Position numbers and translations under genes: made by a program
From: an uncultured Gemmatimonadota bacterium
GTDB taxonomy: Bacteria > Gemmatimonadota > Gemmatimonadetes > Longimicrobiales > Gaopeijiaceae
Direction: 5' to 3'
DNA: 13,641 bases
NCBI GenBank assembly: GCA_937136445.1
Contig: CAKZOQ010000572.1
Span: 1-13,641 of the forward strand
In this document: piece by piece, positions 6,711 through 12,237 of the stretch
How the letters are laid out: every line of letters starts with the position of its first letter
How positions within the stretch are numbered: the first letter of the stretch is position 1
The notes under the pieces: model-generated
Databases searched by the model: none
What the model was told of the DNA's origin: nothing
What the model saw: the letters and a program-made list of their open reading frames with translations, nothing else

Positions 6711-7703
6711 GTGCTGATCGCGACCGTCCTGGCTCTTCAGGTCGCGCTGCCACTGGCGCTGCTGCTCTGGTTCGCCGCTGTGCCGTTGGGCAGTCGTCTC
6801 GGCTTCGCGCTGCAGGCGGCAGGCATTGCTGCGTTCCTGTTCGCGCTGGCGAACGTCGCACAATGGGCGCTTCCTGTCTGGTGGGCGCCACGGGTCTATG
6901 GTGTGTTGTGGCTCGTGATCGTCGCGGTCCACCTGTTCCGCGCATATCCTGTCGGGCTGCCGCTCTTGCCGCCGGGCATGCGGGGGTGGGCGAGTGCCAG
7001 CCTTTCGCTCGTCCTGCTCGGCCTCGGGGGCTGGTATGGCACGCAGGCCATGAGGGGCCGGACGCCCCCGCCTGTCGAGGTCGTGGAGATCGCCAACCCC
7101 TTCGGCCCCGGCACCTACCTCGTGGGCCATGGCGGTTCGAACACGGTCGTGAACGGACACCTGCGCACCCTCGACCCCTCGGTCGAGCGGCTCCGCCCGT
7201 GGCGGGGTCAATCCTATGCCATCGACTTTTTCGGGCTGGGGCCGTGGGGGCTGCCCGCCTCCGGCTGGCGACCAGCCGATCCGGCGGCCTACGCGATCTT
7301 CGGCTCTCCACTGGTGGCGCCCTGCGCGGGCCGCGTCGCCCGAGCCGAGGGCGACTGGCCTGACTACCAGGTGCCCCAGAACGACCAGGTCAACCGGCTG
7401 GGCAACCACGTCATCCTGCGCTGCGGCTCGGCCGAGATCGTGCTCGCGCACATGCGCCGAGGCAGCGTAGCCGTGAGCCCTGGCGACTCGATGGAGGTCG
7501 GCGACCTGCTGGGTGAGGTCGGCAATTCCGGCGCCTCGACCGAGCCGCACCTGCACATCCATGCGCAACGTCCCGCCCCGGAGGACGCGCCGCCGCTGTC
7601 GGGCGATCCGCTGGCCCTCCGCATCGAGGGACGCTTCTTGGTCCGCGGCGACAGAATAGACGGCTCCTCCGTGGTTCTGTATGGTAGCGGCGTAGGGAGG
7701 TAG
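6711..7703 (+). CDS. polytopic membrane protein with C-terminal M23/LytM peptidase-like domain (paralogue 2)
   Basis: This protein of about 330 residues is clearly homologous to the product of 1662-2675 over its full length. Four hydrophobic helices are followed by NGHL (H150), SYAID (D172), APCAGRV, LGNHVILRC, LAHM (H247), GDSMEVGDLLGEVGNSG, EPHLHIHAQ (H280, H282) and a shared GRFLVRGDRIDG end. As in the paralogue, Ser replaces the first His of the M23 HxxxD motif. The start is uncertain. GTG 6711 is in frame just before helix 1; GTG 6576 is also in frame but adds 45 residues that overlap the broken hydrolase. ATG 6691, in TGATG context, would give MPGLGALVLIA if one G were added to the GGG at 6696-6698, so the true start may be hidden by a one-base deletion. 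A strong hairpin follows the TAG stop by 3 bases. Confidence 0.8.
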   Translation: MLIATVLALQVALPLALLLWFAAVPLGSRLGFALQAAGIAAFLFALANVAQWALPVWWAPRVYGVLWLVIVAVHLFRAYPVGLPLLPPGMRGWASASLSLVLLGLGGWYGTQAMRGRTPPPVEVVEIANPFGPGTYLVGHGGSNTVVNGHLRTLDPSVERLRPWRGQSYAIDFFGLGPWGLPASGWRPADPAAYAIFGSPLVAPCAGRVARAEGDWPDYQVPQNDQVNRLGNHVILRCGSAEIVLAHMRRGSVAVSPGDSMEVGDLLGEVGNSGASTEPHLHIHAQRPAPEDAPPLSGDPLALRIEGRFLVRGDRIDGSSVVLYGSGVGR

Positions 7704-9079
7704 GCCGAGAGCGGGGTGACGGGAGGGTCGCCCGCTCTCTCTGGCAGCCTTCCGGCTCTGGCGAAAAGGCATGTACTGGGCCGCCCGGGTGCGTCCGCGC
7801 CGTCCGACCAGCCGTAGGAGGCCGTCCGGACGACCTCTCCCTCGCGGATGACGAGGATGTTGAGTCCGGGCACGCCGTCGGCGCGCACCCGGTCCGGGAT
7901 TCCGACTCCGAGGTGGGAAGCCACATCGGGCGCGGTGGACCTCGCATCCAGAACGAGCGCGAGCGCCCGACGTACAAGCCCGTCCAGCATGTCTCGTCCC
8001 GCCGTGCTGGTAACCGCGCCCGCGACCAGGACGTCGGCTGCGGGACAGTAGCGGACCACCGTGCCCCAGAAGCCGCCATGGCCGAAGCAGTCCAGGCCGG
8101 CATGGCGAACCCGCGCGATTCCCATCCCGTAGCCTCCCTCGGTGGCGGGCAGACTCAGCGGAGTCGTGGCGGTCATGACGGCGAGCGTCCCGGGGTCCCG
8201 CAACACCTCGCCGGCGAAGAGCGCCCGGATGAAGTCGCCCGCCTCGCCGAGCGGGGCCACGAGCCCTCCCCCGCCGAAGAGGTCGAGGGAGGGATCGAAG
8301 GACCATGTGTCTATGGAATCCATGAACTGGTGCGCCCGTGCAGGCAGGCCCGGGGGGGCGGGTTCGAACGACTCGAGCCACGTGGCGTCGAGACCCAATG
8401 CGTCGAACGACAGCAGCCGGCGCAGTGCGGTGTGTAGGGGCCCTCCGGTGACCTGTTCGAGCAGTTCGCCGAGCAGAAGGTACCCGGTGTCGCTGTAGTG
8501 GAATTCGGTCCCGGGATCGGCGAGAGGCGCACCGACGTCCATAGCCAGACGAAGCTGCTCGGCTCGGGTCCACCGATGCGAAGGGTTCTCGAAGACTCGG
8601 GCCAGGAACGCTGCAGTCGTTGCGTAGTCGGCGAGACCGCTCGTGTGCTGGAGCAGCAAGCGAGGGGTGATGGCAGACAGGTCGTACCCGCCCGACCGGA
8701 GGGTCCGCACCGTCTCGGGCAGGAGGTGGCGCGCGATCGATTCGTCCAGCGCCACGTCGCCGTTCTCGTACAGGCGTAGGACCGCGGCGGCCACATACGT
8801 CTTCGTGATGCTGGCCAGCCGCAGGGGTTGCGCGACGCTCAGCGCAGCCCCCGACCCTGGGTCGGAGACCCCCACGGCGGCATCCCACCAAACCCCCTGC
8901 TCGGGGGCGTCGACAAGGAGCATCGCGCCCGGCACCCCGTCGCTCGAGTCGAAGGCCGAGTCGAGGAGCGCCTGCAGCCGACCATCGACCCGCGCGGGGT
9001 CGGTGCCGTGCTTCACGCCCACCGTGCACGCGGTCGAGGCGATCAGCAGTACCATCGCGAAGAGTGCGCGAAGCCTCAT
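7364..9079 (-). CDS. lipoprotein serine hydrolase (beta-lactamase/DD-peptidase fold) with aberrant C-terminus
   Basis: This frame encodes 571 residues, of which about 1-385 form a complete family domain. A lipoprotein signal (LLIASTAC, C18) is followed by the nucleophile motif SITK (S90, K93), LLLQHTSGLADY, the tyrosine motif YSDTGY (Y195) and the third motif GHGGFWG (H334). Family members cleave or transfer D-alanyl peptides, esters or beta-lactams; the substrate here cannot be told. Residues about 392-432 look like the opening of a second such domain (GVPGLNILVIREGEVV, ASYGWSDGADAP), which stops before its SxxK. The last 115 or so residues are low-complexity R/S/P-rich sequence antisense to the plus-strand M23-like gene (7364-7703) and pass through its terminator, so they are probably not native. 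The ATG overlaps the stop of the CPBP gene (ATGA); this is the last gene of a three-gene operon. Confidence 0.83.
   Translation of the reverse strand: MRLRALFAMVLLIASTACTVGVKHGTDPARVDGRLQALLDSAFDSSDGVPGAMLLVDAPEQGVWWDAAVGVSDPGSGAALSVAQPLRLASITKTYVAAAVLRLYENGDVALDESIARHLLPETVRTLRSGGYDLSAITPRLLLQHTSGLADYATTAAFLARVFENPSHRWTRAEQLRLAMDVGAPLADPGTEFHYSDTGYLLLGELLEQVTGGPLHTALRRLLSFDALGLDATWLESFEPAPPGLPARAHQFMDSIDTWSFDPSLDLFGGGGLVAPLGEAGDFIRALFAGEVLRDPGTLAVMTATTPLSLPATEGGYGMGIARVRHAGLDCFGHGGFWGTVVRYCPAADVLVAGAVTSTAGRDMLDGLVRRALALVLDARSTAPDVASHLGVGIPDRVRADGVPGLNILVIREGEVVRTASYGWSDGADAPGRPSTCLFARAGRLPERAGDPPVTPLSAYLPTPLPYRTTEEPSILSPRTKKRPSMRRASGSPDSGGASSGAGRCAWMCRCGSVEAPELPTSPSRSPTSIESPGLTATLPRRMCASTISAEPQRRMTWLPSRLTWSFWGTW
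7707..7739 (+). terminator. strong hairpin directly after the second M23-like gene
   Basis: GAGAGCGGG (7707-7715) and CCCGCTCTC (7731-7739) are perfect 9-base inverted repeats. An inner GAC/GTC pairing (7718-7720 with 7727-7729) leaves a small loop. It starts 3 bases after the TAG of the plus-strand gene, the classic terminator position. There is no clear T-run on either side, so function is inferred from position and stem strength. The minus-strand serine hydrolase frame reads straight through it, which argues that the end of that frame is not its original one. Confidence 0.6.
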
Positions 9080-9930
9080 CGCTCCGGCCGGGGACCCCGC
9101 CGTCGGGAAATGACCTCCGTGACGCCCCCCAGGCGGGTGAACATGGTGTGGCGATTGACCCAGACGACTCCAGCCGCCACCCCGACGAACAGCCAGGTGT
9201 CCCACGGCTGCGCATCGGGCCAGATGGGATTGATCAGCTGCCAGTGGAAGAGCATGGGCAGGAGAATGCTCCCGCGCGCCGAGTTGAAGAGTGGGGTTAC
9301 GATCACGGCGAGCGCGACGTTCCCGACGAAGAAGGGGGTGAAGCTCCAGCCACTCTGAACGGTCCCGGAGAGGTGGAACGCCGGGAGGTGCCAGAGGCCC
9401 CACGTGCCACCGATCAGCACTCCCGCCCAGATCGGTGCCATGTGACGCTGGAGGAGCGGCTGCGCCACGCCGCGCCAGCCCAGTTCCTCGATCGGTCCCA
9501 GAAAGAGGAAGAGCAACGACGCACCCAGCACGACCACCAGGCCCTCGGAGGAGACGGGCGAGATCAGCGGTCCGCCCTTGAGCAGCGAGCCGGCCACGAA
9601 GACGAGCGGCACCCCGACGGCGACGAAGAGCGCCCACCCGAAAGGGCAGCGCCAGAGGAGCAGTCGCGCGAAATAGTCCCGGAGGCCCGCTGCGCCCGCA
9701 TGCGCGGTCACGACCGTCACGCCGGCGATGGCCGGCCCCCAGGTCGCCAGGAAAAAGGCGGGATGGCTTCCGCTGATCTCGCCGAATCGGGCGGCGGCGA
9801 AGTCCGGCCAGAAGATGTAGACCCCGATCGTCCCCCAGGTCACGCCGAAGGTGATCGCCACGAAGGGGACCAGGGCACGGCTCGGTAGGGCAGGAGATCC
9901 GGTCGGGGCGTCAGCGACGCGTGTGGTCAC
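9076..9930 (-). CDS. CPBP-family intramembrane metalloprotease
   Basis: This 284-residue membrane protein has about seven hydrophobic segments. The diagnostic CPBP (Abi/CAAX protease) motifs are all present: EELGWRG (E148, E149, R153), GTWGLWHLPAF (H181) and FHWQL (H229). Members are membrane-embedded proteases used in prenyl-protein processing, bacteriocin immunity or peptide maturation; which of these applies is not visible here. The start is a GTG at 9930 with GAGGTGG close upstream, 20 bases inside the end of the alpha/beta hydrolase gene. Its TGA overlaps the ATG of the serine hydrolase (ATGA). The three genes are therefore translationally coupled and probably act together in or on the envelope. 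A fragment resembling a second CPBP core sits at 6131-6217, also next to a serine hydrolase remnant. Confidence 0.92.
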   Translation of the reverse strand: MTTRVADAPTGSPALPSRALVPFVAITFGVTWGTIGVYIFWPDFAAARFGEISGSHPAFFLATWGPAIAGVTVVTAHAGAAGLRDYFARLLLWRCPFGWALFVAVGVPLVFVAGSLLKGGPLISPVSSEGLVVVLGASLLFLFLGPIEELGWRGVAQPLLQRHMAPIWAGVLIGGTWGLWHLPAFHLSGTVQSGWSFTPFFVGNVALAVIVTPLFNSARGSILLPMLFHWQLINPIWPDAQPWDTWLFVGVAAGVVWVNRHTMFTRLGGVTEVISRRRGPRPER

Positions 9931-11056
9931 GGATCCACCTCGAGATCGCTCCGAGCACGTCGGGATCGATGCTGGGCGGGAGGGTGAAGTACTCGTCGAT
10001 TCTTCCCGTCTTGGCCATCTGGAACAGATGATTCGCCTGCGGCACCACGTGGATCGTCCAGTCGTCCGACGGTGAGCGACGGAAGGCGTGCTCCAGCGGA
10101 GCCTGGTTCTGGTCCACCGTCACCTGCACGTCGAGTTCGCCCAGAAGCGCGAGAATCGGTGACCGGACGCGTGCCCAGTCTTCGGCGGGGTCATGGGTAA
10201 GAAAGAACCGGGCCCGGTTCTGCATGTGCGTCAGTTCGTCCGCAACGATGGTGTCCACCGACCCGAGTCGGGCGCGCTCCTCCGCGGACATGGCGTCGAG
10301 TTGGGCCGGCAACGCCTCCCGCATCATCGACTCCAGCTCGTCCCATTCACCGTTCACGACCAGCTCGTATTGTCGCCGCACGTCCGCCATCCCGGCCTCG
10401 AACTCGGCGCCCTCCAGGCCGGCCATGCGCAGGGCGTGTTCCCCCTGCGCGATGCCGAGAGCGGATCCTGTCACCCCGGGCCCCGCCAACGACACCACGA
10501 AGGCGACGTCCGGGTTCCTGGCCGCGATCATCGCGACGATGTTCGAGCCCTCGCTGTGCCCGAGGAGCCCGACGCGCTCCGGGTCGACGCCGTCGACCGT
10601 CTGGAGGTATTCGAACGCCACTGCTGCGTCGTCAGCCAGATCCTCGATGGAGGCGGACGAATGGACACCGGTGGACTCACCGACCCCACGTTCGTCGTAC
10701 CGGAGGGAGGCGATCCCGTCCAAGGCGAGTCGGTCGGCCAGATTCTTCGACGGTCGATAGCCGGGCAGGAAGTCGGCCGTCGCCCCGTCCCGATCCTGCG
10801 GTCCGCTTCCGGACACGAGCACCACCGCTGGGGCCAGACCTCGAGGCTCGGGCAGCGTGACCACGCCGGCGAGGTATACGTCGCCGGATCGGATGCGCAC
10901 ATCCCGCTGAATCGACTCCGGCAGGTCTCGGGAGATCTCGCTTGGAGCGCGAGCGTGGGCAGAGGGTGCACCAACCTCTTGCGTACCCGCGCCCTGGGTG
11001 ACGCACCCGCTGAGAAGGCCCAGAGCAAGTACCGGTACGGCGCGGATGCCTCTCAT
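9911..11056 (-). CDS. lipoprotein alpha/beta hydrolase (serine aminopeptidase-like)
   Basis: This 381-residue protein has a lipoprotein signal (VLALGLLSGC, C18), so it is probably anchored to a membrane and faces the periplasm. The alpha/beta-hydrolase fold is clear: VVLVSGSGPQDRDG (the oxyanion strand region), LRYDERGVGES, the nucleophile elbow GHSEGS (S168), the acid in LLGELDVQV (D309) and the catalytic His in QANHLF (H343). The order and the GSGPQDRDG signature fit the Hydrolase_4/YqkD-like group, which includes esterases and serine aminopeptidases; the natural substrate is unknown. The ATG has a G-rich ribosome site (AAGGGGGGAA). It is the first gene of the operon with the CPBP protease (20-base overlap) and the serine hydrolase. 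A TAGAAT at 11119-11114 on the minus strand could be its -10 box, without a clear -35. Confidence 0.92.
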   Translation of the reverse strand: MRGIRAVPVLALGLLSGCVTQGAGTQEVGAPSAHARAPSEISRDLPESIQRDVRIRSGDVYLAGVVTLPEPRGLAPAVVLVSGSGPQDRDGATADFLPGYRPSKNLADRLALDGIASLRYDERGVGESTGVHSSASIEDLADDAAVAFEYLQTVDGVDPERVGLLGHSEGSNIVAMIAARNPDVAFVVSLAGPGVTGSALGIAQGEHALRMAGLEGAEFEAGMADVRRQYELVVNGEWDELESMMREALPAQLDAMSAEERARLGSVDTIVADELTHMQNRARFFLTHDPAEDWARVRSPILALLGELDVQVTVDQNQAPLEHAFRRSPSDDWTIHVVPQANHLFQMAKTGRIDEYFTLPPSIDPDVLGAISRWIRDHTRR

Positions 11057-11119
11057 GGATCGTTCCCCCCTTGGATCTCCCGGGCATGCTCGTCGGCTAC
11101 GTCCGCGTTCGCCATTCTA

Positions 11120-11320
11120 CCGGATCGCCGTCCTCGCAGATATCTGTCCATAAGGAGTTCGACGACGGCGGAGGCGTCGAAGAAGGTCAACGGGCGTCCG
11201 CCTCCGCGCGGGCCAGCTGGACACCGTCGCGCTCCACCGGCCAGACCGTGGACACGGTCCGCTCAAGCAGATCCAGGACATCGGATCCGACTCGCCCGCC
11301 CGTGGCTCCTCCGATGGGGA
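11120..11320 (-). pseudogene. probable remnant of a PIN-domain (VapC-type) gene
   Basis: Two minus-strand frames, joined by a one-base slip at about 11187-11190, read like the second half of a PIN protein. The first is LLERTVSTVWPVERD, then GVQLARAEADAR; the second continues LTFFDASAVVELLMDRYLR. Intact relatives have a pattern such as ALELAREHGLTFYDAxYLALA. The first frame ends in TGA at 11189-11187, there is no N-terminal LDTN/LDTS motif, and no start or ribosome site is seen. It borders and partly overlaps repeat copy 2. The similarity is from memory and weak at both ends. The region from 11057 to 11510 otherwise holds only promoters: a perfect AT-rich palindrome CAGATATCTG (11137-11146), a 7-bp hairpin (11158-11181), and the operator and ribosome site of the toxin-antitoxin pair to the right. 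Confidence 0.35.
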
Positions 11321-11401
11321 CTCAGGCACGTCGGACCTCGTCGAGTGGGGCGGCGCAATCCCTGCGAGGGTGCGGTGGGCCATGGCCGGCCGCAAGGCGG
11401 C
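11282..11401 (+). repeat. 120-bp dispersed repeat, copy 2
   Basis: This is the same unit as 5754-5873, in the same orientation and of the same length, with 11331-11401 identical over 71 bases. It lies in the spacer between the alpha/beta hydrolase operon and the RHH/PIN toxin-antitoxin pair. The plus-strand frame through 11319 has no stop where copy 1 has TGA, and it runs on in frame to the antitoxin ATG at 11511. I do not think the antitoxin starts that far upstream. No terminal inverted repeats or target duplications are evident, so an insertion-sequence origin is not supported. Confidence 0.8.
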
Positions 11402-11474
11402 GGCGACCTCGTCCCATCCGCCCCTGGGACCGCCCACGGGCCTCCGGCAGCTTCGACCCTCGCCCGGTGCGTTC

Positions 11475-11494
11475 GTGACAGGTCACAGGAGGAG
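11475..11494 (+). promoter_or_regulatory. operator-like palindrome and ribosome site of the RHH/PIN pair
   Basis: GTGAC-AG-GTCAC (11475-11486) is a perfect 5-base inverted repeat, a size suited to a ribbon-helix-helix dimer. A strong Shine-Dalgarno, AGGAGGAG (11487-11494), follows immediately. The site is 7 bases from an in-frame TTG (11502) and 16 bases from the ATG (11511), so it bears on the choice of start. Repressor bound here would block translation-initiation DNA as well as transcription. Binding is inferred. Confidence 0.45.
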
Positions 11495-11510
11495 CACTAC
11501 ATTGTATGAC

Positions 11511-11732
11511 ATGAAGACCTCCACACTGACGCTCCGACTCGACCCCGACCTCGAAGAGCGGCTCGCACAGGCAGCCGAGCGCAGCGGACGCAGCCGGAGT
11601 GAATTCGTGCGGGAGGCCCTCCGACGGCAGTTGGCGGCCACCCAGCTCGACGACCTGCGTCGACGGATCATGCCCTTCGCCGAAGCCCGCGGCTATCTCA
11701 CGGACGAGGACGTCTTCCGCGACCTCTCGTGA
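11511..11732 (+). CDS. ribbon-helix-helix antitoxin (CopG/Arc-type, VapB-like)
   Basis: This 73-residue protein begins with a ribbon-helix-helix DNA-binding domain (residues 1-40: STLTLRLDPDLEERLAQAAE, then RSGRSRSEFVREALRRQL). A helical, acidic C-terminus (PFAEARGYLTDEDVFRDLS) should bind the toxin. ATG 11511 gives the family-typical MKTSTLTLRL start, but its spacing from AGGAGGAG (11487-11494) is a long 16 bases. An in-frame TTG at 11502 has ideal spacing and would add MYD. A two-codon ATG-ACA-TGA (11506-11514) overlaps the ATG start out of frame. Its stop is shared with the toxin start (GTGA, 11729-11732). The protein is expected to repress its own operon. Confidence 0.87.
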   Translation: MKTSTLTLRLDPDLEERLAQAAERSGRSRSEFVREALRRQLAATQLDDLRRRIMPFAEARGYLTDEDVFRDLS

Positions 11733-12133
11733 GGGTCTTCCTGGACACCAACGTGCTGGTGGCGTCGTTCGCGACCCGGGGTCTCTGCTCCGACCTCCTC
11801 CATCTGGTTCTCGGAGAGCACCAGTTCGTCCTGGGCGAGGCTGTTCTTACGGAGCTCGGACCTGTGCTGAGGGGAAAGCTCGGACTCCCGAACGAGGTGG
11901 TGGAAGAAGCCGAGGCGTTTCTTCGCCGAGAGGCCGAGGTCGTCCTGGAGACGGCGTCGGTGGGGGTTGCCGTGCCGGACCCGGATGACGCGGTCATCCT
12001 GGGGCAGGCCGTCGCTTCGAACGCGGATGTGCTGGTGACAGGGGACCGAGACCTCCTGGAGATCGCGGAGGCTGCTCCCGTGCGCATCCTCGACCCCCGG
12101 GGATTCTGGGAACTCCTCACCGAAGAGCCATGA
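11729..12133 (+). CDS. PIN-family toxin of the RHH/PIN pair
   Basis: This 134-residue protein belongs to the group annotated as putative toxin-antitoxin toxin component, PIN family (COG1569-like). The acidic residues of the metal site are present: D6 in VFLDTNVLVAS, E42 in AVLTELG, D86/D87 in PDPDDAVIL and D106 in VTGDRDLLE. The C-terminal ILDPRGFWELL is also typical of the group. Translation starts at GTG 11729, overlapping the antitoxin stop by 4 bases. Activity as an RNase is expected from the family; the target is unknown. It differs clearly from the PIN toxin at 194-631, which pairs with a different antitoxin type. The gene is intact and its stop lies about 100 bases before the propeller protein. 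Confidence 0.88.
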   Translation: MRVFLDTNVLVASFATRGLCSDLLHLVLGEHQFVLGEAVLTELGPVLRGKLGLPNEVVEEAEAFLRREAEVVLETASVGVAVPDPDDAVILGQAVASNADVLVTGDRDLLEIAEAAPVRILDPRGFWELLTEEP

Positions 12134-12237
12134 ACGCCTCCGGCCCAGCCGCCCGGACGCCGCTTGCTCCCCGGCCCCACCCCACACCATCCTACCGGGC
12201 CCGTCGGCCCTGCTGGACTCCACCAACCCCACCCGCC

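Noticed and set aside
6231..9215. Minus-strand open frame of about 994 codons
   Set aside because: It runs antisense to the second M23-like gene and out of frame with the serine hydrolase; low-complexity R/P/G sequence without motifs.
194..12133. The two toxin-antitoxin pairs as a defence island
   Set aside because: They are ordinary Phd/PIN and RHH/PIN modules about 11 kb apart, with envelope-hydrolase genes between them and no restriction, nuclease-helicase or other defence genes.
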